This document shows positions 9,146 to 17,679 of a stretch of DNA of 63,433 nt, piece by piece; the stretch's first letter is position 1, and each line of letters begins with the position of its first letter. Under the pieces are notes generated by a model that was not told the DNA's origin, made no database searches, and worked only from the letters and a program-made list of their open reading frames with translations. The position numbers were made by a program, and so were the translations under genes. Location: NCBI RefSeq assembly GCF_004137345.1, contig NZ_SDWV01000026.1:1-63433 (forward strand), in the 5' to 3' direction. This DNA comes from Nocardioides zhouii. Its GTDB lineage: Bacteria > Actinomycetota > Actinomycetes > Propionibacteriales > Nocardioidaceae.

Positions 9146-9183
9146 GGCCAACACGAAAAGCTCTGGGCTTGCGGGGGGACTGA

Positions 9184-9293
9184 GCGCAGTCGCAGACAGC
9201 ACGTCCGCAATCCCACAAAACGACCCTCCATCTTGTCGGAGCATGCAGAGGCGTTCTTGATGGGTGGCTTCCAAACTGACGCAGCGCAGTCGC
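9184..9293 (+). repeat. Direct 10-base repeat upstream of the lower-pathway operon
   Basis: GCGCAGTCGC occurs at 9184-9193 and again at 9284-9293, exactly 100 bases apart, between the PucR gene and the first gene of the dhpH/kdh operon. Chance is possible in GC-rich DNA. If real, the pair could be activator half-sites. Confidence 0.3.
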
Positions 9294-9324
9294 GCACTCA
9301 CGCGTTAGCAAAGGAGAGTTCCCC

Positions 9325-9624
9325 ATGATTCGCCATGTCTTTTCCTGGCGTGTGGCCGAGGGCCACAGCAACGACGACGTCATCGAGTTGCTGAACACCC
9401 TTCGTGAGCCGTACCCCTACATCCAGTACTGGGAGCTCGGTGCGCACGAGGGCGACCCGGGCGACAACGGCCAGCCCTTCAGTGGGGTGCTGATCAACGA
9501 CTTCGAGTCCTGGGATGACCTGCAGAAGTACTCAGTCGACGAGTTCCACCTCGAGGTCGTGGCGAAGCTCAAGCCCAAGCTGGCCGAGCGCGCCGTCGTG
9601 GACTTCGTGCGTGAGGAGTCCTGA
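9325..9624 (+). CDS. Dabb (stress-responsive alpha/beta barrel) domain protein
   Basis: A 99-residue protein beginning MIRHVFSWRV, the first strand of the dimeric alpha/beta-barrel (Dabb) family, followed by a helix, strands near residues 30-60 and the KYSVDEFHLEVV segment that in this family holds the conserved His. Dabb proteins include small cofactor-free enzymes and binding proteins. It is the first gene of the lower-pathway operon: AAAGGAG lies eight bases before the ATG, and its TGA overlaps the ATG of the cyclase gene (TGATG), so the two proteins are translationally coupled. A shared role in handling 2,3,6-trihydroxypyridine or its ring-opened product is inferred from this coupling only. 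Confidence 0.75.
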   Translation: MIRHVFSWRVAEGHSNDDVIELLNTLREPYPYIQYWELGAHEGDPGDNGQPFSGVLINDFESWDDLQKYSVDEFHLEVVAKLKPKLAERAVVDFVREES

Positions 9625-10553
9625 TGGGTCCAAGGGCAGACATCAAGGTCGCCGAAAGTCCCTGGGGACCCGATGATCAGCTCGGGGCACTCAACCACCT
9701 GAGCCCCGAGGGTTCCGCCGCGATCCTCGCGCGGGTCGACGGCACGCGTAGTTACGACCTGAGCATCGACTACTTCGTGGGGATGCCAAGCTTCCAGGCG
9801 GCCGGAGACCCGAGCTACCAGCTGTTCATGAGTCATACGCCGTCCGGAACGGTCGTCGACAACATGAACGGAGCGGGGGAGGCCGGAAACCGGCACGTCT
9901 GCTACTCCGGCGACGTTGTCTTCATGTACACCCACACCGGAACTCACATCGACTCGCTGAGCCACTTCGGCGTCGACGGCCACATCTACAACGGCTTCTC
10001 GGCCGAGGACAACCTGGGCAGTCGCGGATGGACCAAGGGTGGGGCAGAAGTGATTCCGCCGATCATCACCCGCGGTGTTCTGCTGGACGTGGCCAAGAGC
10101 CGTGGGGTCGACTGCCTGCCTGACTCCTACGCCATCACCGTCGAGGACTGCAAGAAGGTGCTCGAGGATGCGGGGATCACTTTGCAGCCTGGTGATGTCG
10201 CGATGGTCCGGACAGGACGGATGGGCTTTTGGCCCGACGGTTCGAAGGTGCTGGGTAATCCCCCTGGACTCAGCCTTGAAGCCGCTAAGTGGCTGACGAG
10301 CCAGAGCATCTCTGCGATCGCTGCCGATCAGGAATGTGTCGAGGTCGGCCCCTCGCAGCACGAAGACAACTGGCTCCCTGGCCACTGTCACTTCCTGGCA
10401 GAGGCCGGGGTTCCGATGATCGAGCTGGTGAACCTGGAGGAGCTGTCTCGCGACGACGTAGTGGAGTTCTGCCTCATCGCGGCGCCGATCCGCCTGCGCG
10501 GTGCAAGTGGAGCGCCGCTGCGCCCCATCGCCCTGCCTTTGCGCGACAACTGA
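9624..10553 (+). CDS. Cyclase-family (kynurenine formamidase-like) metallohydrolase
   Basis: A 309-residue protein of the PF04199 cyclase/formamidase family. The metal and catalytic motif is HTGTHIDSLSHFG near residues 110-122; a second conserved region, AADQECVEVG, lies near 230 and a conserved His near 253 (GHCHFLAEAG). Members hydrolyse amide or ester bonds with Mn or Zn bound. In A. nicotinovorans pAO1 a 'polyketide cyclase'-type ORF lies with the nicotine genes, and the enzyme opening 2,3,6-trihydroxypyridine is poorly defined. Here it is coupled to the Dabb gene and lies 31 bases before dhpH, so a hydrolytic or ring-opening step right after the monooxygenase is a good candidate role. 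Confidence 0.8.
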   Translation: MGPRADIKVAESPWGPDDQLGALNHLSPEGSAAILARVDGTRSYDLSIDYFVGMPSFQAAGDPSYQLFMSHTPSGTVVDNMNGAGEAGNRHVCYSGDVVFMYTHTGTHIDSLSHFGVDGHIYNGFSAEDNLGSRGWTKGGAEVIPPIITRGVLLDVAKSRGVDCLPDSYAITVEDCKKVLEDAGITLQPGDVAMVRTGRMGFWPDGSKVLGNPPGLSLEAAKWLTSQSISAIAADQECVEVGPSQHEDNWLPGHCHFLAEAGVPMIELVNLEELSRDDVVEFCLIAAPIRLRGASGAPLRPIALPLRDN

Positions 10554-10584
10554 TCCCGACGACGGCGCGATGAGGAGGAACGGG

Positions 10585-11766
10585 ATGAGCATGCCAAGGA
10601 TCGCTGTGATCGGTGGTTCGATCGCGGGTCTGACCGCGGCGAATGTGTTGCGCGACGCTGGCTGTGAGGTGGACGTCTACGAGCGCAGCAGCACGCTTCT
10701 TTCGGGCTTCGGCACTGGGATCGTAGTCCAGCCCGAGCTCGTTCGATACCTGCTCGAGCGCACTCCCACCACGTTGGAGGACATCAGCGTTCCGAGCCAT
10801 TGGATGCGGTACTTCGATGCCGCCACAGGGGAGAGCAAGGGCGGGGTCAACGCTGGATGGCGCTTCACCGCCTATAACGCGGTCTACCAAAAGCTGCTTG
10901 ACGCGTTCGGAACACAGCGCTACCACCTCGACAAGGAACTCGTCGCAGTGGAACCGGGACTGGAGCGGTCGACTGCTACGTTCGCTGACGGCACCGAGGT
11001 CACCGCTGACCTTCTCGTGTGCGCGGATGGTGGGGGTTCGGTTGCTCGAGCGCAGCTGCTCGGCAGGCGCCCCGAGTACGCCGGGTACGTGACGTGGCGT
11101 GGCATGGTGGACGAGGCCGACGTCACGCATGAGACGTGGGAATTCTTTCAGGACGCCTTCACCTATGGGCTGCTACCCGACAGCCACATCATCGCCTACC
11201 CCATCAGCCACGTGTCCTCCGAGGGGGAGGTGACGGGCGCTACCCGGCTCAACTTCCAGTGGTACTGGAACGTGGCGGGAGACGAGCTGGACGCTCTGAT
11301 GACCGGCAACGACGGGGCCCGACGACCGGTCTCCGTCCACTATCCGGCACTGGCTGCTTCCAATCTCGAAGCCTTCCGCACGCGCGCCTCCGACGAGCTG
11401 GCGCCGGCGTTCCGAGAGCTCATCACTGGGGCAGCCAAGCCATTCGTCACGATCGTCTCCGACGCAGACGTCCCCCAGATGGCGTTCGACCGGCTCGTCT
11501 TAATCGGCGACGCCGCGTTCACGCCTCGACCTCACGCCGCAGCAGGAGCCGCGAAGGCTGCCGCCGATGCCTGGACTCTCGCCGAACGACTGATCGCCTA
11601 CTCAGGCGATGTCCCCCAAGCCTTGAAAGCTTGGGAACCGGAACGCCTGGCCGTGGGACAGGCGTATCTGGCCAAGGTGCGGGCCATGGCCTCCGCTCTA
11701 CAGCACGGCGGCGACTTCCCGCCGGGCTCACCCCAATTCAGGTTCGGTCTGCCCAGACCTGCGTGA
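10585..11766 (+). CDS. dhpH: 2,6-dihydroxypyridine 3-monooxygenase
   Basis: A 393-residue class A flavin monooxygenase that hydroxylates 2,6-dihydroxypyridine to 2,3,6-trihydroxypyridine with NADH and O2. Recalled features of the A. nicotinovorans enzyme (about 397 residues) are present throughout: GGSIAGLTAANVLRDAG, FGTGIVVQPELVRYLLE, YVTWRGM, FTYGLL, RLNFQWYWNV, the FAD motif GDAAFTPRPHAAAGAAKA near residue 305 and a C-terminal MASALQHGGDF. The start at 10585 follows AGGAGG by six bases; a longer frame to 10501 overlaps the cyclase gene. The close match to this enzyme rather than to salicylate or urate hydroxylases is strong evidence that the pathway passes through 2,6-dihydroxypyridine. 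Confidence 0.93.
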   Translation: MSMPRIAVIGGSIAGLTAANVLRDAGCEVDVYERSSTLLSGFGTGIVVQPELVRYLLERTPTTLEDISVPSHWMRYFDAATGESKGGVNAGWRFTAYNAVYQKLLDAFGTQRYHLDKELVAVEPGLERSTATFADGTEVTADLLVCADGGGSVARAQLLGRRPEYAGYVTWRGMVDEADVTHETWEFFQDAFTYGLLPDSHIIAYPISHVSSEGEVTGATRLNFQWYWNVAGDELDALMTGNDGARRPVSVHYPALAASNLEAFRTRASDELAPAFRELITGAAKPFVTIVSDADVPQMAFDRLVLIGDAAFTPRPHAAAGAAKAAADAWTLAERLIAYSGDVPQALKAWEPERLAVGQAYLAKVRAMASALQHGGDFPPGSPQFRFGLPRPA

Positions 11767-11855
11767 TGCTGACTCCGCCTTCACCCTGAGGGTGCCAGCA
11801 GGTTGCGATTGACGCACTATTGGATTACCGCGCCTAGCGCAGAAGGAGAAACCCG

Positions 11856-12611
11856 ATGCAGTTGCTCAACGAGTTCGAGGTAGCGCTCTCACCGCAGGAG
11901 ACGTGGGTCCTGCTTACGGACCTACAGAAGGTGGCTCCGTGCCTTCCTGGCGCCTCGATCACCTCGGTCGAGGGTGACGACTTCCATGGCCGCGCCAAGA
12001 TCAAGGTTGGCCCCATCACAGCGGAGTACAAGGGCATCGCGCAGTTCACCGAGCTGGACGAGAAGACCCACACCGCCGTGCTGCTCGCGCGAGGCAAGGA
12101 TTCCCGCGGTCAGGGAGACGCAACTGCCAACGTCCGAGCGACGCTGGTCCCGAAGGGCAGTGGCACTCGCGTGCTGGTCGAGACCGAGCTGGCGCTCACC
12201 GGCAAGGTGGCCCAGTTCGGGCGAGGCGTGCTGGCTGATGTGAGTGGGGCGCTTATGACGATGTTTGCCCAGCGGTTGCAGGAGATGGTGGCAGCGGAGG
12301 GCGGATCGGATCCAGTGCCTTCCGCGGGGTCCAACTCCGCCGCGGCGCACGACGTAGACCAGGGACAAGACCAGGGATCCAATATGAGCTCGGCGCCGCT
12401 CAGTGCGTCACCGTCACCGTCACCGGCGGCGGCGGCTCGGCGTGGTCCTGACCGCGACGACGAGGTGCTCGATGTCCTGGCTCTTGCGGGCGGCATGTCA
12501 TGGGCCAAGGCCCTACCTGCCGGGGGAACGCTTGTCAGCGTCGTGGCTGCGTTAATCAGTGTCTTTGCAGCGGGTTACGCCTCGGCGCGGGCTCGCTCGG
12601 GAAATCGCTGA
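11856..12611 (+). CDS. coxG: CoxG-like SRPBCC protein with C-terminal membrane anchor
   Basis: A 251-residue protein. Residues 1-145 form the SRPBCC/CoxG domain (FEVALSPQETWVLLTDLQKVAPCLPGA at the start, then KIKVGPITAEYKG). A low-complexity Ser/Pro/Ala linker covers about 150-190, and residues 225-245 form a hydrophobic segment (VVAALISVFAAGYASA). CoxG is known in CO dehydrogenase loci and is thought to anchor the molybdenum enzyme at the membrane. Its position directly before kdhMSL fits this. AGAAGGAG precedes the ATG. Confidence 0.85.
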   Translation: MQLLNEFEVALSPQETWVLLTDLQKVAPCLPGASITSVEGDDFHGRAKIKVGPITAEYKGIAQFTELDEKTHTAVLLARGKDSRGQGDATANVRATLVPKGSGTRVLVETELALTGKVAQFGRGVLADVSGALMTMFAQRLQEMVAAEGGSDPVPSAGSNSAAAHDVDQGQDQGSNMSSAPLSASPSPSPAAAARRGPDRDDEVLDVLALAGGMSWAKALPAGGTLVSVVAALISVFAAGYASARARSGNR

Positions 12612-12645
12612 ATCGAATCGTTCACCTTGATTGAGGGAGTAGGCC

Positions 12646-13497
12646 TTGAAACCACCCAAGTTCAGCTACGTAGCACCGACGACGCTCGACGATGCGTTGA
12701 AGCACCTGGCTTCTGATCCCGACGCGAAGGTGCTCTCAGGTGGTCAGAGCCTGATGCCGCTGCTCGCTATGCGCCTAGCGGCTCCCTCGATCTTGGTCGA
12801 TCTTCAGCACGTGCCGAACCTCAGCGACATCGAGGACCGCGGCGACCACATCCGCATCGGAGCTCGCGTGACGCATCGCGAGATCGAGCGTTCAGCGCTG
12901 CTCGCGGACCGGTTGCCGATCTTGTCGGCGGCGGCGTCTCACATCGCCCATCCGCAGATCCGCTCCCGGGGGACATTCGGCGGCAGCACGGCTCACGCGG
13001 ACCCGTCCGGAGAATGGCCCACCATTCTTCTTGCACTTTCAGCAACTATGCAGGCCGTGGGTCCCCACGGCAACAGGACGATCGAAGCGGACGACTTCTT
13101 CGTGGGGCCGTTCACCTCCACGCTGCGGGACGACGAGATCCTGACCCACGTGTCGATTCCTACGACGCGCACCGCGTGGTCCTTCCAGGAGGCGGCGGTG
13201 AAGAAGGGTGACTATGGTTTGGCTCTGATCGCGGCTACCGGTACGCCTCGAGGTGGCGTGCTCGTCGATCCGCGGGTCACTGTGGGCGCGGCGGTCGGTT
13301 CGGTGACGAGGCTCGTCGCGGTCGAGCGGATCCTCACTGACGAACCTCTTACAGATGAACTCGCCGAAGAGGCAGCCGTGGCCGCGGCCGAGTCGGTGAA
13401 GCCAATCTCAGACATCCACGGCAGCAGTGACTACCGCCGCAAGCTGGTCGCATCACTCGTTCGCCGCGCCGTAGTCGAACTCAAGAACGGAGCCTGA
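12646..13497 (+). CDS. kdhM: Ketone dehydrogenase-type molybdenum hydroxylase, FAD (medium) subunit
   Basis: A 283-residue CoxM-type subunit that passes electrons from the iron-sulfur clusters to FAD. The FAD contacts are visible as LSGGQSLMPLLAMR (near residue 30) and RSRGTFGGSTAHADP (near 105), with a CO-dehydrogenase flavoprotein C-terminal domain after about 170. The start is TTG, with GGGAG upstream. The small and large subunit genes follow with one base of spacing and a GTGA overlap, so the three are made together. Assignment to KDH rather than NDH rests on linkage to dhpH and nit, as in pAO1. Confidence 0.83.
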   Translation: MKPPKFSYVAPTTLDDALKHLASDPDAKVLSGGQSLMPLLAMRLAAPSILVDLQHVPNLSDIEDRGDHIRIGARVTHREIERSALLADRLPILSAAASHIAHPQIRSRGTFGGSTAHADPSGEWPTILLALSATMQAVGPHGNRTIEADDFFVGPFTSTLRDDEILTHVSIPTTRTAWSFQEAAVKKGDYGLALIAATGTPRGGVLVDPRVTVGAAVGSVTRLVAVERILTDEPLTDELAEEAAVAAAESVKPISDIHGSSDYRRKLVASLVRRAVVELKNGA

Positions 13498-13498
13498 C

Positions 13499-14017
13499 GT
13501 GTCCATCACCCCCGAAGAGCGCCTCAATGTCGCTATGACGATCAACGGACGTAGGTATCGCGCCGGCGTCGAGGCACGAAAGACGCTGGCCGACTTCATC
13601 CGTGAGGATGCCCAGCTTCCGGGCACCAAGCTTGGCTGCGAGCACGGTGTCTGCGGCTCGTGCACCGTGCTGCTCGATGATCTTCCGGCGCGTTCCTGCC
13701 TCACCCTTGCTGTTCAGGCGGAGGGGCGCCAAATCCGCACGGTCGAGAGCCTGGCCGACGGCCAGGAGCTGAACACGCTTCAGCGCGCGTTCCGTGAGCA
13801 GCACGGCCTCCAGTGCGGCTTCTGCACTGCTGGCTTCCTCATGACAGCCACAGCGCTGTTGGAGGAGAACCCGGCACCCACACGAGAGGACATCGTCGAG
13901 ACGGTCTCGGGCTCACTGTGTCGGTGCACCGGATACGAGACCATCGTCGCCGCCATCGAGCAAGCAGCTGCCGACGGTGCCGAGGGCAACGACGACGCGA
14001 AGGACGGGGCCCAGTGA
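13499..14017 (+). CDS. kdhS: Ketone dehydrogenase-type molybdenum hydroxylase, 2Fe-2S (small) subunit
   Basis: A 172-residue subunit with two [2Fe-2S] clusters. The plant-type ferredoxin motif is CEHGVCGSC plus a Cys in ARSCLTL (residues 42-62); the second, all-helical domain has CGFC near 105 and CRC near 140. About 18 kDa, as reported for KdhS. The start is GTG one base after the medium-subunit stop. A charged C-terminal tail rich in Asp/Glu follows residue 155. Confidence 0.85.
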   Translation: MSITPEERLNVAMTINGRRYRAGVEARKTLADFIREDAQLPGTKLGCEHGVCGSCTVLLDDLPARSCLTLAVQAEGRQIRTVESLADGQELNTLQRAFREQHGLQCGFCTAGFLMTATALLEENPAPTREDIVETVSGSLCRCTGYETIVAAIEQAAADGAEGNDDAKDGAQ

Positions 14018-16443
14018 AGAAGCTCGACAGTCACCAGCACATGACAACGCCTGTGATTGCGGCTCGTTCGGTCGGCACACGCGTGCTGCGGTCGGAAGAC
14101 CCGCGGCTGCTCAGCGGCCGAGGCGAGTTCATCGCGGATATCAACCTTCCCGGCCAGCTCCACGTGGCGTTCGTTCGGAGTCCAGTCGCGCACGCGCGGA
14201 TCATCCACATGGACCTGTCAGCCATCCGTGACGCCGACGGCGTTGCGCTGGCCTGGTCCGGACAAGACGTCGCTCCCCTCTGCGAGGGGCTTGTCGGTGA
14301 GATGGCAGTCGAGGGATGCTTCCCGACCACGATGCCGCTCCTTGCCAAGGACGAGGTCCTGTACGTCGGTGAGCCCATCGCGGTCGTGGTCGCTGATTCG
14401 CGGTATGCCGCTGAGGATGCCTGCGAGCTCATCGATTGGGACTTCGAGGAGCTGCCGGCAGTGACCAACGCGGACGCTGCACTGGCCGGTGGTCCCGTCG
14501 CCAATCCTCAGCTATCCGACAACCTGGGCCTGAAGGGAGGAGCAAGCTTCGGCAACGTCTCTGAGGCCTTCGAACAGGCCGATCAGGTGGTGCAGGGACG
14601 CTTCTACACCTGTCGCGTGTCTGCAGCGCCGATGGAGACACGCGGCGTGATCGCCGACTACGAGTGGGCGTCGAAGGGACTACGCCTGTGGTCCAACACC
14701 CAGATGCCGCACTACCTCAAGTACATGCTCACTGCCTACCTCGGCTTCCCAGAACAAGGTGTCGAGGTCATCACGCCAGACACTGGGGGCGGGTTCGGCC
14801 AGAAGGCGCACGTCTATCCCGAGGAGATGTTGCTCCCGCTGCTGGCGAGGGAGGTCGGCCGACCGGTCAAATGGATCGAGGACCGTCGAGAGAACCTCAT
14901 CGCCGGCGCTCACGCACACGAGCAGTTCGTTGACATCGCCTATGCGCTTGATGCCGACGGCAAGATCACGGGCGTGCGTACTGACGCCCTGGGGGACGGC
15001 GGCGCCTACCACATGCCCCCGTGGTCGATGGCCGTTGAACCCTGGTGCGCAGTCGTGATGACACCCACCGGCATCTACGACATCCCGGCAGCGGAGTACA
15101 CCTACTCGGCCGTGGCCACTAACAAGACCCCCGTGGGGGCCTATCGCGGGGTGGGCTACATGGCTGGGACGCTCGCTCGAGAGTGCCTCGCCGACGACGC
15201 TGCTCGCGCTTTGGGAATGTCTCCCTTCGAGTTCCGCCGACACAACGTGGTGCGGGACTTTCCCTGGACCAACGCACAAGACATCGTCTACCAGGAGGGC
15301 AGCTGGCTTGAGACGATCAACGTGCTGGAGAAGATGGTCGACTACCCAGCGTTCCTCCAGCGGCAGTCCGAGCTGCGGGAACAGGGTCGCTACATCGGTC
15401 TGGGACTGAGTGTCTTCGTCGAGAGCAGCGGCGAGAGCACTGCCACCAGCCAGGAGCACGGTCTGGGCGACGTCTACCACGACACAGCTACCGTCCGCCT
15501 GAATCCGAACGGCACCGCCAACGTCACTATCGGTCTGTCGGCGCAGGGTCAGGGGCTTGCCACGACGATGGCACAGATGGCCGCGGACACGTTGGGGATA
15601 AACGTCGAACACGTCAGCGTCCAAACAGCGCGGTCGACTTCTCACGCCTACGGTTCCGGCACCATCGGTAGCCGAGGAGCCGTTGTTGCGGGCGGAGCGG
15701 TCGCGCGAGCCGCCGACGTGGTCCGGGAAAAGGTGCGGCTCGTGGCTGCCAACATGCTGGAGGCTTCGGTCGACGACATCCAGCTGACCGACGGTCTCGC
15801 CTCCGTCAAGGGCGTCGCTGATGCCTCTGTGTCAATTGCCGACGTTGCGACCTCGATTTACTTCGACACCAGCTCATGGCCTGAGGACTTCGAGCCCTCG
15901 CTCGAAGCCACTCAGGCATACGACCCGGCTCAGGCGATGTTCAGCAACGGCGGCCACGCCATTCTCGTCGAGCTGGACCCGGAAACGGGATTCGTTCGCT
16001 TTGAGAAGGTCTACTCTGTGGAGGACTGCGGAACGGTCATCAATCCCAACATCGTGGAAGGACAGATCCGCGGTGGCGTCCTCCAGGGCATAGGAGCGTC
16101 AGTCTTCGAAGAACTCGCCTACGACGAGTCAGGTCAGATTCTGACCACCACGTTCCTCGACTACGGACTTCCAACCATGGACGTCGCTCCTCCGTTCGAG
16201 ATCCACCACCTCGAGACGCCCTCCTCGCACTCTGCATCGGGGGTGAAGGGAATGGGGGAGTCAGGACTGATTGCAGCGCCCGCCGCAGTGCTGAATGCGG
16301 TGAACGACGCGCTGACACCTTTCAACGTGGTTCTGCGAGACCTGCCTCTGACACCCCAGAGGGTGCTTAAAGCCATGTCTGGTGAATTGTCGACTGCGCA
16401 GCAGGAAGCGACGTCGACGCAGGGCGAGACGGGACACGCGTGA
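14014..16443 (+). CDS. kdhL: Ketone dehydrogenase-type molybdenum hydroxylase, large (Mo) subunit
   Basis: An 809-residue subunit carrying the molybdopterin-cytosine-dinucleotide cofactor; in pAO1 KDH hydroxylates 6-hydroxypseudooxynicotine at C2. Seen are the N-terminal SEDPRLLSGRGEFIADI start, PDTGGGFGQKAHVYPEE (residues 248-264), GAYRGVGYMAG near 375, the cofactor region GQGLATTMAQ near 515 and the catalytic Glu in KGMGESGL near 745. The start GTG at 14014 overlaps the small-subunit stop; longer in-frame codons upstream lie inside kdhS and have no homology. The next gene overlaps by four bases. Confidence 0.87.
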   Translation: MKKLDSHQHMTTPVIAARSVGTRVLRSEDPRLLSGRGEFIADINLPGQLHVAFVRSPVAHARIIHMDLSAIRDADGVALAWSGQDVAPLCEGLVGEMAVEGCFPTTMPLLAKDEVLYVGEPIAVVVADSRYAAEDACELIDWDFEELPAVTNADAALAGGPVANPQLSDNLGLKGGASFGNVSEAFEQADQVVQGRFYTCRVSAAPMETRGVIADYEWASKGLRLWSNTQMPHYLKYMLTAYLGFPEQGVEVITPDTGGGFGQKAHVYPEEMLLPLLAREVGRPVKWIEDRRENLIAGAHAHEQFVDIAYALDADGKITGVRTDALGDGGAYHMPPWSMAVEPWCAVVMTPTGIYDIPAAEYTYSAVATNKTPVGAYRGVGYMAGTLARECLADDAARALGMSPFEFRRHNVVRDFPWTNAQDIVYQEGSWLETINVLEKMVDYPAFLQRQSELREQGRYIGLGLSVFVESSGESTATSQEHGLGDVYHDTATVRLNPNGTANVTIGLSAQGQGLATTMAQMAADTLGINVEHVSVQTARSTSHAYGSGTIGSRGAVVAGGAVARAADVVREKVRLVAANMLEASVDDIQLTDGLASVKGVADASVSIADVATSIYFDTSSWPEDFEPSLEATQAYDPAQAMFSNGGHAILVELDPETGFVRFEKVYSVEDCGTVINPNIVEGQIRGGVLQGIGASVFEELAYDESGQILTTTFLDYGLPTMDVAPPFEIHHLETPSSHSASGVKGMGESGLIAAPAAVLNAVNDALTPFNVVLRDLPLTPQRVLKAMSGELSTAQQEATSTQGETGHA

Positions 16444-17273
16444 ACGGACTCAAGGTGGCTCTGCTTCAGGTCTCGTACGGCGATGACGAGCCGCTGCGTG
16501 ACCGAGTCGAGCGAGTCAGCCAGTGGGTCCGCGGTCTGGAACCCACGGACCTCGTACTTCTCCCGGAGTTGTGGGCTCATGGCGGTTTCGCGTCGGCGTC
16601 GTGGCGCACGACCGCGGAGCTCGTAAGTGGACAAACCATCGCCCAGATGGCATCGGTCGCCCGCGAGACTGGGACGTGGTTGCATGCGGGGTCCGTCATC
16701 GAGAAGGCCGATGAGGGCGCGGACCGCGGGTCTGAGGGCCGGGGGCTTTGGAACACCTCTGTGCTGCTTTCCCCGCAGGGCGAGGTCCACAAGACATACC
16801 GCAAGATTCACCGCTTCGGCTTTGGGGATGGAGAACCCCGGCTCCTGGAAGCCGGCACGGACCTCGCCGTCGTGGATCTGGAGGCCAACTCAGGATCAGT
16901 CCGGGTGGGCATGGCGACCTGCTACGACCTGCGCTTTCCTGAGCTCTTCCGGCAGCTCGGAGATCAAGGCGTGGAGGTGGTTCTCCTGCCGGCGGCGTGG
17001 CCCATGCCCCGGGTAGAGCACTGGCGTCTTCTGGGTCGCGCGCGCGCCCTCGAAAACCAAACGTGGGTGCTCCAGTGCAACACGGCCGGCACGCACAGCG
17101 GTGTGGAGATGGGGGGGCACAGTCAGATCGTCGCGCCTACGGGGGAGGTCCTTGCCGAGCTCGGAAGTGGTGAAGGCGCGCTGGTCGCAGAGCTTGATCT
17201 CGATCTGTTGAAGAGGGTTCGGGCGGATTTTCCGGTCCTGGCCGACCGCAGGCTTTCCACGCTCGGCTACTGA
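16440..17273 (+). CDS. nit: Nitrilase-superfamily omega-amidase (2-oxoglutaramate amidase candidate)
   Basis: A 277-residue carbon-nitrogen hydrolase with the full catalytic set: Glu in LLPELWAHG (near residue 43), Lys in HKTYRKIHRFGFGD (near 120) and Cys in MATCYDLRFPEL (near 161). In pAO1 a nitrilase-family omega-amidase converts 2-oxoglutaramate, from the pyridine ring, to 2-oxoglutarate and ammonia. Here the gene is the last of the dhpH/kdh operon and starts at a GTG overlapping the kdhL stop, which supports that role. Confidence 0.85.
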   Translation: MNGLKVALLQVSYGDDEPLRDRVERVSQWVRGLEPTDLVLLPELWAHGGFASASWRTTAELVSGQTIAQMASVARETGTWLHAGSVIEKADEGADRGSEGRGLWNTSVLLSPQGEVHKTYRKIHRFGFGDGEPRLLEAGTDLAVVDLEANSGSVRVGMATCYDLRFPELFRQLGDQGVEVVLLPAAWPMPRVEHWRLLGRARALENQTWVLQCNTAGTHSGVEMGGHSQIVAPTGEVLAELGSGEGALVAELDLDLLKRVRADFPVLADRRLSTLGY

Positions 17274-17405
17274 GCCCGCGTCGGACAGTAGACCGTGACC
17301 ATCACGGGAAGCGTGCGCTCAGGCACCGGAGGTTCTTCACGAGCAGCGGTGGTGACGTCACGGGTCCGTTGCCACCCAATCGTCACGTGTCAAGGTCGAG
17401 AGTGA

Positions 17406-17638
17406 TCAGGTCGCGATGGCATCGACAGCTCCGGGGCTGTCGCCGATCACCTCGACGGTCTCGCCGAAGCCGACCCCGAGCGACATAATCAGCAGCGGTG
17501 AGCGAGCGTCGACCGGGTCCTTGTCACCCACGGCCAGGTGAACTTCATCGTCGAAGCTAGCCGCGAATTCGGCGATCAACGTGGCGGCCTTGCGTGCAGA
17601 CCTACGACCGAGCCTACGGTCACGCAGCGGCGAGTCAT
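17406..17638 (-). pseudogene. ptsH: Frameshifted HPr (PTS phosphocarrier) gene
   Basis: On the minus strand an ATG preceded by AAAGGA opens MTRRCVTVGSVVGLHARP, which carries the HPr phospho-His site, then hits a stop at once. The rest of HPr (TLIAEFAASFDDEVHLAVGD, then VDARSPLLIMSLGVGFGETVEV and a TGA) continues in another frame. One missing base just after the HARP codons, near 17583, explains the break. The total of about 77 codons is near HPr length. It may be a pseudogene or a sequencing error. It lies head to head with the truncated EIIA gene, so both look like remains of one PTS locus. Confidence 0.8.
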
Positions 17639-17679
17639 GGGCATCCTTTCACAGCGTTCCACCGTTGGAAGCGACAACC

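Noticed and set aside
9417..10592. A 391-residue minus-strand frame opposite the cyclase gene
   Set aside because: It has no motifs and no Shine-Dalgarno, while the plus-strand frame has the HTGTHIDSLSH metal motif and is coupled to its neighbours.
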